NCBI RefSeq assembly: GCF_014851805.1
Contig: NZ_JACVAK010000003.1
Coordinates: forward strand, 457,501 to 521,500
Length of the DNA: 64,000 nt
Direction: 5' to 3'
From: Pseudoxanthomonas sp. PXM02
GTDB lineage: Bacteria; Pseudomonadota; Gammaproteobacteria; Xanthomonadales; Xanthomonadaceae
Position 1 is the first letter of the stretch, and each line of letters begins with the position of its first letter. Made by a program: the position numbers and the translations under genes. Below are positions 1-9,414 of this stretch, piece after piece. The notes under the pieces are model-generated. The model searched no databases and was not told the DNA's origin. It saw only the letters and a program-made list of their open reading frames with translations.

Positions 1-1099
1 CGCCGACGGTGTCGACGACCCCGGTGCGCGCACCGGTCGTCGCATCGATGGTGGCGATACGTTGCACACCCCGGTCGTAGTACAGCGTATGCAGGGCGGC
101 GCTGTCTTCGCGCCACATGATCCCCGCCACCGGACGATCAAGGTCGGCGGCCAACGCGTCCACCGAGGCGCCTGGTGCCGGCGTGGTCGTCCACAGGCGC
201 GGCATGTCGTAGAACTCGGTCGACGCCTCGCTGCCGACGAAGGCGATGCGGCGTCCATCGGGCGAGACTTCCGGTGCGTACTCGCTGCCGGCGCGCGAGG
301 TCAGTCGCTGCTTCTGGGCTTTGCCGGCGACGTCGTACAGATAGAGGTCGCTTTCGCGCGGACCGTTGATCGGATCGGCGGTGTAACTGCCGACCACGTG
401 CCGGCCATCGGGCAGCCAGGCGATGCCGCTGCTGTCGATCTGATTGGTGTCGCCACGGGTCATGCGGGTGACCTTGGCGCTTGCCACCTCCACCGCATAG
501 AGATGGCTGGCGCCGGGCTTGATCTCGCCGGCGCCATCGGCGCGCCAGAACAGGTCGGTGATGATCTTGGCGTCGGCCGCCGCTTCGGCACCCTTCGGCT
601 TTTCCGGCATGCCGGGGATCGTGGCGGGCTTGGCTTCTTCCCGACCGATGAAGGCGATACGCGACCCATCGGGCGACCAGCGCAGGCCACCGGGCGACAG
701 TTCGCCTGTCGTCACCGGCTGGCCCACGCCGTCGGCCAGCGCCATCACGAAGACCTGCGGCTTGTCGATCGACGTGGCGACGTAGGCGATGCGACCGCCA
801 TCGGGCGAGAACACGGCATCGCGCGGACCCACATCGCGCGCCACCAGCAGGCGCCGGTCGACGATCGCACCCTGGTCGTCCAGGTGCGCGAGCCACAGCT
901 CGCCGGTGCGGCGATCCTGTGCCTGGTCGAACGCGGCGCGGGTGAACAGCACGCGCTTGCCGTCCGGTGCGACCACGGGATTGGTCACCATCGAGAGGAC
1001 GTAGATGTCTTCCGCTTTCATCGCCTCCTTCGCGGAGACCGGCGTCAGGGAAACAAGGGCGAACGTCGCGACCAGCGCGGAAAGGGCATAGGGCTTCAT
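1..1099 (-). CDS. S9-family peptidase (prolyl oligopeptidase type), N-terminal part, runs off the window
   Basis: An open frame starts at the ATG complementary to 1097-1099 and stays open to the left edge, giving 366 residues. It begins with a signal peptide (MKPYALSALVATFALVSLTP..SA), so the protein is exported. The visible part is the beta-propeller half of an S9 peptidase: repeated blades with SPDG, SPGGLRWSPDG and APEVSPDGRRIAF motifs, typical of TolB/PD40-like WD repeats in acylaminoacyl- or dipeptidyl-peptidases. The alpha/beta-hydrolase catalytic domain with its Ser-Asp-His triad would lie beyond base 1 and cannot be checked. The family cleaves oligopeptides, here probably in the periplasm. 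A palindromic repeat lies between this gene and the divergent thioesterase gene. Confidence 0.88.
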   Translation of the reverse strand, partial: MKPYALSALVATFALVSLTPVSAKEAMKAEDIYVLSMVTNPVVAPDGKRVLFTRAAFDQAQDRRTGELWLAHLDDQGAIVDRRLLVARDVGPRDAVFSPDGGRIAYVATSIDKPQVFVMALADGVGQPVTTGELSPGGLRWSPDGSRIAFIGREEAKPATIPGMPEKPKGAEAAADAKIITDLFWRADGAGEIKPGASHLYAVEVASAKVTRMTRGDTNQIDSSGIAWLPDGRHVVGSYTADPINGPRESDLYLYDVAGKAQKQRLTSRAGSEYAPEVSPDGRRIAFVGSEASTEFYDMPRLWTTTPAPGASVDALAADLDRPVAGIMWREDSAALHTLYYDRGVQRIATIDATTGARTGVVDTVG

Positions 1100-1168
1100 G
1101 CCTGAAGACTAACCGTGGGCGAGCGAGCGGTGCAATGCGACGCTGGTCGATGCGTGGTGGTGCTTTCT

Positions 1169-1280
1169 GTGGGAGCGACGTAAGTCGCGATCGCCTCGAC
1201 CGCAGGCCATCACCCTTCCTTGCACACAAGGCGATCAGGATGCTTCTCCGCATCGCTTCGCGACTTACGTCGCTCCCACA
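1169..1280. repeat. Paired REP-like palindromic element (BIME-like), family A
   Basis: The unit GGGAGCGACGTAAGTCGC starts near 1171 and its reverse complement GCGACTTACGTCGCTCCC ends near 1278, so the two copies face each other across about 65 bases. Each copy holds its own small stem (GCGAC/GTCGC). The same pair occurs at 11966-12037, 14869-14941 and 17714-17779. It resembles the REP/BIME elements mobilised by RAYT transposases, but no RAYT gene lies in the window. This copy sits in the divergent promoter region between the S9 peptidase and thioesterase genes, an unusual place for such an element. Confidence 0.9.
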
Positions 1281-1331
1281 ACATCCATCGCGCTATCCTC
1301 CCGCCGGGAGTACGCACACCGGAGCACCACC

Positions 1332-1739
1332 ATGACCGATCTGCCCAATGCCGAAGCACGCCCCACCGAGGCGCGCCTGCTGCACATGGTCTTCCCCGAC
1401 CACACCAACCACCTGGGCACGCTGTTCGGCGGGCAGGCGCTGGCGTGGATGGACATGTCGGCCTTCATCGCCGCCTCGCGCTATGCGCGCACGACCGTGG
1501 TCACCGCGCGCTCGGAGCAGGTGGACTTCAACCAGCCGATCCACAAGGGCGACCTGGTGGAAGTGGTGGCGCGCGTGGTCAAGGTCGGACGCAGCTCGAT
1601 GAATGTCGACGTGGAAGTGATCACCGAGAACCTGCTGACCGGCGACCGCAAGATCTGTACACGCGGGCACTTCGTGATGATCGCGCTGGACCCGCTAGGC
1701 CGGCCGACGCAGGCGCCGCCACTTCCCACTACCGCGTAG
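1332..1739 (+). CDS. Acyl-CoA thioesterase, YciA-like hotdog fold
   Basis: A 135-residue single-domain hotdog protein, the usual length for the YciA/BFIT group that hydrolyses acyl-CoAs to free acid and CoA in the cytoplasm. The hallmark stretch N-H-L-G-T-L-F-G-G-Q-A-L-A-W-M-D is present at residues 26-41, with N26, the GG pair and D41 in the positions expected for the active site and CoA binding. FNQPIHKGDLVEV (about 67-79) is the second conserved hotdog block. The ATG at 1332 is preceded by CCGGAG at a suitable distance. The stop codon is part of a palindromic repeat (1735-1860). Substrate preference cannot be read from the sequence. Confidence 0.9.
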   Translation: MTDLPNAEARPTEARLLHMVFPDHTNHLGTLFGGQALAWMDMSAFIAASRYARTTVVTARSEQVDFNQPIHKGDLVEVVARVVKVGRSSMNVDVEVITENLLTGDRKICTRGHFVMIALDPLGRPTQAPPLPTTA

Positions 1740-1860
1740 GGCGGGCCCTGGCCCGCCGTCGCACAGATCGAACGCCGTGGGATTTGATCGAAGGACGCGC
1801 TCCGATGGTTGCCATCGCGAGCACGGAGCATGGCAATGGCGGGCTTGAGCCCGCCCTACG
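1735..1860. repeat. Inverted repeat pair of the CGTAGGGCGGGC type, family C
   Basis: CGTAGGGCGGGC at the left end is answered by GCCCGCCCTACG at the right end (1849-1860), about 100 bases apart. Each half also forms its own GGCGGGC/GCCCGCC hairpin. The element fills the whole space between two convergent genes. Its left end contains the stop codon of the thioesterase gene and its right end contains the stop codon of pncA, so it may also act as a bidirectional terminator or mRNA end stabiliser. Confidence 0.8.
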
Positions 1861-2491
1861 TGCGTTCGATCGCGATGCCGGCTGCTGCCAGCGCCGCCTC
1901 GGTCGGCGCATCACCCGCTGGCGTGACCGGCCGCGTAAGGTCCCACAGGAAACGCACACGGAATCCTGCCGTCGCGGCGTCCTGTGCCGACCACAGCACG
2001 CAGTAGTCGCGCGCCAGTCCGCAGACGTGGACTTCCTCGATACCGCGTTCGCGCAGCCAGCCGGCCAGACCGGTGGTCGGACGCGTGCCGTCCGGCCCGT
2101 GGTTCTCCTGGAAGGCGCTGTACGAATCCACCTGCGACCGCGTGCCCTTGCGCAGGATCAGATCGGCCGGCGTCCAGTCCACACCTTCAGCGAGCGCGGC
2201 ACCGGATGTCCCCTGCACGCAATGGTCCGGCCACAGCACCTGCGGCTGCCCGTGCAGGGAAATCGTGTCGAACGGCGCACGACCCGCATGGCTTGAAGCG
2301 AAGGACGCATGCCCCGGCGGATGCCAGTCCTGCGTCGCCACCACGGTGGCGTATCGCCGCGATGCCAGCAGCGCGGCGATACCCGGCACGATCGCGTCGC
2401 CGTCGTGGCACGCGAGCGCGCCGCCCGGCATGAAGTCGGGCTGCAGGTCGATGACCAGCAGGGCGATGGAAGGAGCGAACGACGTCGACAT
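1856..2491 (-). CDS. pncA: Nicotinamidase / pyrazinamidase PncA
   Basis: A 211-residue isochorismatase-fold amidase that converts nicotinamide to nicotinate for NAD salvage in the cytoplasm. The catalytic triad is visible: D15 in VIDLQPDF, K115 in RKG and C164 in GLARDYCV. The metal site is seen as D55 and H57 in TQDWHPPGHASF plus H90 in WPDHC. The ATG at 2491 was chosen because family members begin close to the first strand (xALLVIDLQ). A longer in-frame extension upstream adds 17 residues without similarity. The gene converges with the thioesterase gene and lies downstream of metE on the same strand, separated from it by a hairpin. Confidence 0.93.
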   Translation of the reverse strand: MSTSFAPSIALLVIDLQPDFMPGGALACHDGDAIVPGIAALLASRRYATVVATQDWHPPGHASFASSHAGRAPFDTISLHGQPQVLWPDHCVQGTSGAALAEGVDWTPADLILRKGTRSQVDSYSAFQENHGPDGTRPTTGLAGWLRERGIEEVHVCGLARDYCVLWSAQDAATAGFRVRFLWDLTRPVTPAGDAPTEAALAAAGIAIERT

Positions 2492-2549
2492 GGCGGCAGG
2501 GGAGATCCAGAGCGGCGACTTGCAGCCTAGCAGCCGCCGCACTGGAATA

Positions 2550-2567
2550 CCTTGCGTTCGCGCAAGG
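2550..2567 (-). terminator. Hairpin downstream of metE
   Basis: CCTTGCG-TTCG-CGCAAGG is a perfect 7-bp stem with a stable tetraloop, 24 bases past the metE stop. There is no clear U-tract, so it may be a transcript-end stabiliser rather than a strict intrinsic terminator. Confidence 0.5.
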
Positions 2568-2590
2568 CATCACGCGCCGAACCGCCTGCG

Positions 2591-4882
2591 CTATGCCGCG
2601 CGGACCAGCCCGCTCCGCATCGCCTGCGCAGCCGCGACCATCCGCGTCAGGGCCTCACGTACTTCCGACCAACCGCGCGTCTTCAGCCCGCAATCGGGGT
2701 TCACCCAGATCTGTTCCGGTGCCAGCACCGCGCGCGCCTTCTCCAGCAACCCGATCATCTCGCCGCCGGTCGGAATGCGCGGCGAATGGATGTCGTACAC
2801 GCCTGGCCCGATCTCGTTGGGGTAGCGGAACTTCACGAAGGCCTCCAGCAGTTCCATCCGCGAACGCGAGGTCTCGATGGAGATGACGTCGGCATCCATC
2901 GCCGCCACCGCGTCGATGATGTCGTTGAACTCGGAGTAGCACATGTGGGTGTGCACCTGGGTATCGTCGGCCACACCGGCGGCGGCGATGCGGAAGCACT
3001 CGACGGCCCAGTGCAGGTACGCCTGCCAGTCGGCACGCCTCAGCGGCAGGCCTTCGCGCAGGGCGGGCTCGTCGATCTGGATGACGCGGATGCCGGCGGC
3101 TTCCAGGTCGAGCACTTCGTCGCGCAGGGCGAGCGCGATCTGCCGACAGGTCTTCGCACGCGCCTGGTCGTCGCGCACGAACGACCACTGCAACACCGTC
3201 ACCGGCCCGGTCAGCATGCCCTTCATCGGCCGGTCGGTCAGCGACTGCGCGTACTGCGACCAGCGCACCGTCATCGGCGCTGGGCGCGACACGTCGCCGT
3301 AGATCAGCGGCGGCTTCACGCAGCGCGAGCCGTAGCTCTGTACCCAGCCGTTCTTCGTGAAGGCGAAGCCATCGAGCTGCTCGCCGAAGTACTCCACCAT
3401 GTCGTTGCGTTCGAACTCGCCGTGCACCAGCACGTCGAGGCCGATGTCCTCCTGGAAGCGGACGCAGCGTTCGGTCTCCTCGCGCAGGAAGGCCTCGTAG
3501 TCGGCATCGGACAGCTTGCCGCGCTTGTTGCGTGCACGCGCGTCGCGCACCTCATGGGTCTGCGGAAAGGAGCCGATGGTGGTGGTCGGGAAGTCGGGCA
3601 ACCCGAGCAACGCCGCCTGCGCGAGGCGGCGTTGCGGATACGGCGAATCGCGATCGATGTCCTCGACGTCCGCTGACGCAAGCCGCGCGGCGACCGCGGC
3701 ACGATGCACACGCGGCGACTGCCGACGCGACTCGATACGGTCGCGCGCCAGCGCCAGACCGGCGTCGGCCGCGCGCGGATCCTGCAGTGCGTCGGCAATT
3801 AGCCGCAGTTCTTCGATCTTCTGGCGGGCGAACGCCAGCCACGACTTCAGGTCGGACGGCAGCGCCTTCTCGCCGGCCACATCCACCGGCACGTGCAGCA
3901 GCGAGCACGACGGCGACAGCCACAGCGCGTTGTCGCCGACATGGCCTAGCGCGTACTTGGCGAGGATCAGCGCGTTGTCGAGGTTGGTGCGCCAGATGTT
4001 GCGGCCGTCTACCAGGCCCGCCGACAGCACGCGACCTCTGGGTAACTGCTTCAGCACTTCGTCCAGTTGTTCCTTGCCGCGCACCAGATCGACATGCAGG
4101 CCATCGATCGGCAGCGCGCAGGCCAGCGGCAGGTTGTCGCCGAGGCGGCCGAAGTACGTCGCCAGCAGCAACGAGGGACGCACGCCCTTCGCCAGTGTGG
4201 CGTATGCGCGTATGTAGGCATTGCGCGCCGCATCGTCGAGGTCGAGCACGAGGCAGGGTTCGTCGATCTGCACCCAGTCCGCGCCGGCGTCATGCAGCTT
4301 CGCCAGCAGCTCGGCGTACACGGGCAGCAGGCGCTCCAGCAGTGCGAGCCGGTCGCTGCCGTCAACGGTCTTTGCCAGCAGCAGGAAGCTCACCGGTCCC
4401 AGCAGCACAGGACGTGCGGCGTGGCCGGCCGCCTGCGCCTCGCGGAACTCCGCCACCGGCTTGTCGCCACGCAGGCGGAACGTCTGCCCGGCGTGCAGTT
4501 CCGGCACCAGGTAGTGGTAGTTGGTGTCGAACCACTTGGTCATCTCCAGCGCGCGCAGGTCGATGCCGTCGCGCTGCACGCCGCGCGCGAGCGCGAAGTA
4601 GCCGGCCAGCGGATCGGCATCGGCCAGCGTGCGGTAGGCCTCGGGGATGGCGTCGAACAGGAAGGCGGTGTCGAGCACGTGGTCGTACAGCGCGAAGTCG
4701 TTGCACGGCACGACATCGGCGCCGGCCTCGCGCTGCAGCCGCCAATGGCGATGGCGCAGGTCGCGTGCGGTGGCCTGCAGGTCGTCGGCGGTGGTGTCGC
4801 CGCGCCAGTAGCTTTCCAGGGCGGTCTTCAGTTCGCGCTTCGCGCCGATGCGCGGGAAGCCGAGGGTGGTAACGGTGGTCAT
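2591..4882 (-). CDS. metE: Cobalamin-independent methionine synthase MetE
   Basis: 763 residues, matching the usual 750-770 for MetE. It transfers a methyl group from 5-methyltetrahydropteroyl-triglutamate to homocysteine to make methionine in the cytoplasm. The N-terminal domain begins [18 protein letters not shown]. The C-terminal catalytic domain keeps the zinc ligands H646 and C648 (HTHMCYSEF), E670 (SIETSRS) and C731 ([11 protein letters not shown]), each offset by five from E. coli MetE numbering. The ATG at 4882 is chosen over an in-frame extension because the family starts here. The gene is preceded by a cobalamin riboswitch about 210 bases upstream, so it is expected to be shut off when vitamin B12 is available, presumably because the cell also has MetH. 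Confidence 0.97.
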   Translation of the reverse strand: MTTVTTLGFPRIGAKRELKTALESYWRGDTTADDLQATARDLRHRHWRLQREAGADVVPCNDFALYDHVLDTAFLFDAIPEAYRTLADADPLAGYFALARGVQRDGIDLRALEMTKWFDTNYHYLVPELHAGQTFRLRGDKPVAEFREAQAAGHAARPVLLGPVSFLLLAKTVDGSDRLALLERLLPVYAELLAKLHDAGADWVQIDEPCLVLDLDDAARNAYIRAYATLAKGVRPSLLLATYFGRLGDNLPLACALPIDGLHVDLVRGKEQLDEVLKQLPRGRVLSAGLVDGRNIWRTNLDNALILAKYALGHVGDNALWLSPSCSLLHVPVDVAGEKALPSDLKSWLAFARQKIEELRLIADALQDPRAADAGLALARDRIESRRQSPRVHRAAVAARLASADVEDIDRDSPYPQRRLAQAALLGLPDFPTTTIGSFPQTHEVRDARARNKRGKLSDADYEAFLREETERCVRFQEDIGLDVLVHGEFERNDMVEYFGEQLDGFAFTKNGWVQSYGSRCVKPPLIYGDVSRPAPMTVRWSQYAQSLTDRPMKGMLTGPVTVLQWSFVRDDQARAKTCRQIALALRDEVLDLEAAGIRVIQIDEPALREGLPLRRADWQAYLHWAVECFRIAAAGVADDTQVHTHMCYSEFNDIIDAVAAMDADVISIETSRSRMELLEAFVKFRYPNEIGPGVYDIHSPRIPTGGEMIGLLEKARAVLAPEQIWVNPDCGLKTRGWSEVREALTRMVAAAQAMRSGLVRAA

Positions 4883-5094
4883 GGTGCGTGTCCTCATGCG
4901 TGGCGGATGAGGAACGAAGGAACCGCGCGCCGGACCGGAGCCCGCCACGCCAGCGACCTTCGCCCCCGCGGGCGAGCCGGAGTGCCGAGGTCGGGCGCAG
5001 GAGGACGCATCCGGGCAGGCGCGCGCGGACACGGGCTCCGGCCACCTCCCCTCGGAAGCTCCAGGTCAGTCGGAGGACGGTCGTGTCCTCCGGC

Positions 5095-5260
5095 CAGGGC
5101 AGGTCTTCGGGCTCATGGACGGGCGCGGGTGCGCTGGCCTACTTCCCGCCGCTTCCCGGTCCGCAAGGACCAGTGCTGTTGGCGAGGTTCGTTTCCAAAT
5201 ACCGCTGCGGGGCAGCGCCGGAATTGACCTGTGGAACAGGCCGCACCGGCTTCCCTTTTA
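5095..5260 (-). promoter_or_regulatory. Cobalamin (adenosylcobalamin) riboswitch controlling metE
   Basis: Read on the minus strand this leader has the landmarks of the cobalamin riboswitch in order: GGGAAGCCGGTG near 5243-5255, GCTGCCCCGCAGCGG near 5203-5220, the B12-box-like AGCACTGG near 5170-5178, GGGAAG.CGGG then AGTAGGCCAGC near 5135-5155, and the 3-prime end GAGCCCGAAGACCTGCC at 5098-5114. Riboswitches of this class bind adenosyl- or methylcobalamin and repress downstream genes. The 210 bases between it and the metE ATG are GC-rich with several possible stems (for example around 4895-4990) that could be the expression platform. No other gene occupies 4883-5356. Confidence 0.93.
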
Positions 5261-5356
5261 ATTCCATCGCTTCATTGGGATGAAGCGATGGAAACCTTGG
5301 CGGGGCGAACGTTACGCCCGGGCCGGCAGGACGTCAAGCGATGGGACAGCGCGAAC

Positions 5357-5899
5357 TCAATGTTCGGCGATCGAGTACACGGCAATGATCCGATAGGGAC
5401 CGGGCTCTGCGTCCTTGAACTCACCACTCTCCAGCACATGGACCGCTGCTTCGAAGGTCGGAAGCAGGCAGTGCGCATTGGTGTGGATACTCCTGGCGAG
5501 GTAGTTGCAGGACAGCGGCGAGCACTCGGGGCCGGCGCCCGCCCAGAAGGAGGTGATATCGAACCCCTCCAAGGTCGCGCGAACAGGTGGCAGGACGTTG
5601 ACTTCATTGTGGAACGGGCTGAACGGCATCCATTCCCCGGTCTCTCCATCGAACTGGAGATCATGCGCTTCGTAATAGAAGAGCCGCATACCCTTCAACG
5701 AAATGGCGTGCTCGTCGGCCAGCGCGCGCATGATGGTGGGGGTGTCGAACAGGAAGTACCCGTTGTGCTTCCAGAAATCGATGTAGTCGGTGAAGTTGTC
5801 GTTGACGCAGTCGCCCAGCGAATAGACATCCGATACCCCGGGCAGATCGAGCCCCTCGGGCATGTCGACCCGCTTGTACATGTAGCCGATAGGTCGCAT
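5357..5899 (-). CDS. Hypothetical protein, possibly immunity-like
   Basis: 180 residues with no signal peptide or membrane segment. I do not recognise a family. The C-terminal half carries GFDITSFWAGAGPECSPLSCN and then TNAHCLL, three cysteines in a compact region, followed by a GPYRIIAVY strand. This layout, acidic composition and lack of enzyme motifs resemble the small cytoplasmic immunity-type or orphan proteins common in gammaproteobacteria, but that is only an impression. It is transcribed divergently from the serine hydrolase, starts at ATG 5899, and ends just upstream of the metE riboswitch, with no obvious partner gene. Confidence 0.6.
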   Translation of the reverse strand: MRPIGYMYKRVDMPEGLDLPGVSDVYSLGDCVNDNFTDYIDFWKHNGYFLFDTPTIMRALADEHAISLKGMRLFYYEAHDLQFDGETGEWMPFSPFHNEVNVLPPVRATLEGFDITSFWAGAGPECSPLSCNYLARSIHTNAHCLLPTFEAAVHVLESGEFKDAEPGPYRIIAVYSIAEH

Positions 5900-6020
5900 T
5901 GCGCAACGAACGTCCTTTGACGGAACGATGATACCTCGGGCAGGTCAGAGCATCTCCTGCCAGGCGGGATCGACCCGACTTGTTCGTCTTGCTGAATCAG
6001 CTCCTTGTCGACGCAGGCCC

Positions 6021-7289
6021 ATGATGACGCTTGTGAAACCACCCGACTCCCTCACGCGCCGCCGCTGGCTGACCGCGCTCGCCGCTGCGCCGCTCGCCGC
6101 CGTTGCCTGGCCTCGCATGGCATCCGCCGCCGCCTGCGACGACGCCGCGAACTGGATTCCGCCCGACGACTTCCTCGCCGATCTGCCGCGCCTGATGCAG
6201 GCGTTGCGCGTGCCTGCGATCGGCATGGCGGTCGTGGAGCGCGGCGAAGTGGTGTGGTCGCGCAACCTGGGCGTGTTGAATGCCGAAACACGGACGCCGG
6301 TGGCGGACGACACGCTGTTCGAGGATGCGTCATTGAGCAAGCCGGTGTTCGCCTACGCCGTCCTGCAGCTGGCGGACCAGGGCGTGATCGATCTCGATGC
6401 CCCGCTCGTGCGCTACCGGCGCATGGACTACCTGGCCGACCACCCGTGGGTGGACCTGGTCACTGCGCGCGACGTGCTGCGTCATTCCACCGGCATGTCG
6501 AACTGGCGCAAGGATCCGGCCAACGAGAAGCTGGTGCCCGCCGTGAAGCCCGGCACGCGCATCGACTATTCCGGCGAAGCGATCTTCTGGTTGCAACTGG
6601 TGGTGGAAACGCTGACCGGCGAAAGCCTGGACGCATCGATGCAGCGCCTGCTGTTCGGCCCGGCCGGCATGCGCAACAGCAGCTACACGTGGGATCGCGA
6701 TCTCGCCACGCGCTCCGTGTACGGCCATCGCGCGGTCGAGGACGAGGAGACCGGCATGCCGCCGCAGATGCTGCGTGATACGTGGAACGCCGCGCAGACC
6801 GTTGCCGAGCGTTGGGGCAAGCCGCTCTCGGCATGGCGCTACGAAGACGCGGTGCGCGCCCTGCCCGAGGTACAAGCGATCACGCCGAAAGGACTGGTGA
6901 ACTGGCCCGGCGACCTCCTCGCCAACGCCGCCGCCAGCCTGCGCACCACGCCGCAGGACTACGCCCGTTTCATGGCGGTGATGGTCCGCACACGGCGCGA
7001 ACCGTGGCAGATCACCGAGGCCACGCGGACGGCGATGCTGACGAAGCAGATCGATGTGCCCGGCCGCTGGACCGACAAGGGCCTGGGCTGGAACCTGGAG
7101 GCCACGCCGCGTGGCCCCGTGTTCTACCACTCGGGCAGCAACGGCGGCATCTTCAAGAACTTCGCCCTGGGCGACCTGCGCGGCGAGCGCGCGCTGGTGA
7201 CGCTGACCAACGGCGGCAGCGGCAACGTGCTGTACCGGCGCGTGGTGCGCGCGGCCACCGGCCTCGACCTGCTGGCGTTCGATCTCTGA
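6021..7289 (+). CDS. Serine hydrolase of the class C beta-lactamase fold, Tat-type signal
   Basis: 422 residues of the beta-lactamase/penicillin-binding-protein-like superfamily (Pfam Beta-lactamase). The N-terminus has twin or triple arginine and a hydrophobic run (TRRRWLTALAAAPLAAVAW..ASAA), suggesting Tat export to the periplasm. The nucleophile motif S104-L-S-K107 is present, Y183 in YSG is the expected general base motif, and HSGSNGG near residue 370 replaces the KTG triad. Such proteins are usually esterases, D-aminopeptidases or transpeptidase-like hydrolases rather than true beta-lactamases. Two adjacent ATG codons (6021, 6024) precede the basic region. It faces the DUF11 gene tail to tail. 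Confidence 0.85.
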   Translation: MMTLVKPPDSLTRRRWLTALAAAPLAAVAWPRMASAAACDDAANWIPPDDFLADLPRLMQALRVPAIGMAVVERGEVVWSRNLGVLNAETRTPVADDTLFEDASLSKPVFAYAVLQLADQGVIDLDAPLVRYRRMDYLADHPWVDLVTARDVLRHSTGMSNWRKDPANEKLVPAVKPGTRIDYSGEAIFWLQLVVETLTGESLDASMQRLLFGPAGMRNSSYTWDRDLATRSVYGHRAVEDEETGMPPQMLRDTWNAAQTVAERWGKPLSAWRYEDAVRALPEVQAITPKGLVNWPGDLLANAAASLRTTPQDYARFMAVMVRTRREPWQITEATRTAMLTKQIDVPGRWTDKGLGWNLEATPRGPVFYHSGSNGGIFKNFALGDLRGERALVTLTNGGSGNVLYRRVVRAATGLDLLAFDL

Positions 7290-7365
7290 CGACTGGCGCT
7301 GGCGCACGAAGCGTCAGGCGACCTTGACGTGCTTCATCGCGCTGCCGGCGCAGAGGCGTCCGGCG

Positions 7366-9414
7366 TCAGGGCACGCCGGTTGCCGTCATCGTGCAGCTCA
7401 GTCCCAGCGTGACGGAACCTCCGCTGGGCAGCGTGGGAATCACCAGGCCGGCAACGCTCTTCAGCGCAGTGAGTTGCGCCGCACCGGTCGCCGGACAGAC
7501 CGCGCCACCCGCTGCGGAACAACTGCTGATGGCCGTGCAGTCCAGGCCCGGCACCACGGGATCGGACAGGCTCGCACCATCGGCCCTGCTGGGGCCGCTG
7601 TTGCTGACCAGTAGATTGAAAGTGACCACAGCGCCTGGCAGCACCGCGCCACTGCCCACGCGCGTCTTGATCACCGACACGTCCGCCGTGGCCAGCGTGT
7701 CGCTGTCGGTGGCGGTGTTGTTCACCGGCGTGCCGTCGAAGCGACCGGTCGGTACCGCGATGCTGGCCACGTTCACCAGGTTGCCGGTGGCGCTGGGTGA
7801 CACCGTGCCCGTGACGGTGAACGTCACGCTGCCGGCGGCCGGCAGGCTCGGAATCACGATGCCGCTGCCCTGCATCAGCGCGACGGTGGTGTTGGCGACC
7901 GTGGGGCAACTCGCACCGCCGGCGGCGCTGCCGCAGGTCACCGAGGCCACGGTGAAGTTCGCGATGGCTGGATCGGTGAACACCGCGTTGTTGACCAGGG
8001 TCGTGCCGGGGTTGCTCGCCACCAGCGTGTACGCAAACGCCTGCCCCTGCCGATACTCCGTCTGCCCGTTGGTCTTGCTGATCGCCAGATCATCGCAGGC
8101 CACGGTGAATCCCACGCTGGCACTGTTGTCGGCCAGCGCGATGTCGGTGTAGCCGTCGGTATCGGAGAACACCGCCGACGCGGTGTTGGTGATGGTGGCG
8201 CCGCACGTTGCCGTGGCGGTCAGCGTGGCATTGATCGTGAAGGTGAGGCTGCCGCCGGGTGCCAGCGTGTAGCCACCGGTGAACGCGAGACTGCCGGTGC
8301 CGCTGGCAGCCGGACACGTGGAGCCCGCCGTCGCCGCGCACGTCCACGATGCACCGGTGAGCGCGGCAGGCAACGTGTCGGTGATGTCGGGCGCATTCGC
8401 CGCGGTGATCGGCGGCGCCTGATTGCCCGCGTCGGCCAGATTGATGTCGTTGTTGCTGACCACCACGGTGTAGGTGAGCGGCTGCCCGGGAGCGATCCCC
8501 GCCGCGGACACCGTCTTGGTGATGCCGATATCCGCCGGTGCGGCGACCACGACCCTGCGCACTTCGTGGATGTTGTTGAAGCCGCCGGTGGAACCACCGA
8601 TACCCAGGCGCAGCAGCGCTGGTGCCGCGTACGGAAAGTTGAGGTTGTTCAACACGGGGGTGGGCGTGGCACCGTTGACGCCGTGCGCCACGGTCACCCG
8701 GTAGCCACCGCTGCCGTTGGGCACCAGAAAGTAGCGCACGCGGTTGGGGGTGGGCCGCGTGGTGACCGACGGCACGTCGATGCCGCCGGCCACGGTGGCA
8801 CCCCCGACATAGGGATTGTTGGCCGACCGCGGGCCACGCACCACCACGCTATCGGGCCGATTACCCGGCCCGTCGAAGTTGGGGCAGGCGCCGGTGGCGG
8901 CGGGGCTGGAGAAATTGCCGAATGCATCCAGCCCCACGCCCAGGTAGCCGCCTGCGCCACTGCAATAGCGCAGGCCGGCACCGGAAAGCGCACCGGACAT
9001 GTTGGCACTCGCGTCGTAGAAGAACATGGACAGGCCATCGGCACCGTTGCCTCCCCAGGCAACGTATTCGAACTCCACCACCACGCCGTTGGCTGGCGAG
9101 AACGTGCTGGACGTGTAGAGCGCACCACCCTGCTGGTTGGCCAGGTTGGTGGTCAGGCGCAGCCAGCCACTGCCAACCGCGTCGTTGACGTTGTTTGGAA
9201 TGGCGCCGTAACCGCCGGTCAGGATGCCGCTGTCATTGGTGCCGGCGTTGTTGGTGCCGCTGATGGTCCAACCGGCCTGGGTGCTGCCCTGGAACGAGTC
9301 GGCGATCTTGAACTGCGCGCTGGCCGGCAAGGCCGCGCCCATCAGCAGTCCGAAGGACAGCGCCCTCGCCAGGCGCTGGCGATACACGATGCGACCGTTC
9401 CGGTCGTTGTCCAT
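7366..9414 (-). CDS. Secreted L-type-lectin-like and DUF11 repeat protein
   Basis: 682 residues. A signal peptide (LARALSFGLLMGAALPASA) is followed by a lectin-like beta-sandwich at about 35-285, recognisable by EFEYVAWGGNGADGLSMFFYD and GYLGVGLDAFGNF, as in bacterial legume-lectin-like domains. After ADIGITKTVS (about 295) come three DUF11/conserved-repeat domains (ITKTVS, AISKTNG and VIKTRVG starts), rich in Thr, Ser, Ala and paired cysteines. No LPXTG, PEP-CTERM or autotransporter end is seen, so surface attachment is uncertain. The ATG at 9414 is preceded on the coding strand by a run of eight G, which also provides the Shine-Dalgarno sequence. Likely a surface adhesin or matrix protein. 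Confidence 0.8.
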   Translation of the reverse strand: MDNDRNGRIVYRQRLARALSFGLLMGAALPASAQFKIADSFQGSTQAGWTISGTNNAGTNDSGILTGGYGAIPNNVNDAVGSGWLRLTTNLANQQGGALYTSSTFSPANGVVVEFEYVAWGGNGADGLSMFFYDASANMSGALSGAGLRYCSGAGGYLGVGLDAFGNFSSPAATGACPNFDGPGNRPDSVVVRGPRSANNPYVGGATVAGGIDVPSVTTRPTPNRVRYFLVPNGSGGYRVTVAHGVNGATPTPVLNNLNFPYAAPALLRLGIGGSTGGFNNIHEVRRVVVAAPADIGITKTVSAAGIAPGQPLTYTVVVSNNDINLADAGNQAPPITAANAPDITDTLPAALTGASWTCAATAGSTCPAASGTGSLAFTGGYTLAPGGSLTFTINATLTATATCGATITNTASAVFSDTDGYTDIALADNSASVGFTVACDDLAISKTNGQTEYRQGQAFAYTLVASNPGTTLVNNAVFTDPAIANFTVASVTCGSAAGGASCPTVANTTVALMQGSGIVIPSLPAAGSVTFTVTGTVSPSATGNLVNVASIAVPTGRFDGTPVNNTATDSDTLATADVSVIKTRVGSGAVLPGAVVTFNLLVSNSGPSRADGASLSDPVVPGLDCTAISSCSAAGGAVCPATGAAQLTALKSVAGLVIPTLPSGGSVTLGLSCTMTATGVP

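Noticed and set aside
138-1253. A 371-codon minus-strand frame in the first kilobase.
   Set aside because: Wrong frame of the S9 peptidase; the correct frame has a signal peptide and beta-propeller blades but runs off the window.
1169-1280. Palindromic pairs considered as IS ends or attachment sites.
   Set aside because: Spacers are only 25-65 bases with no ORF, and the units recur at gene ends, fitting REP/BIME elements.
5231-5920. Plus-strand frame over the riboswitch and the hypothetical gene.
   Set aside because: It overlaps the structured minus-strand riboswitch and has no coding character.
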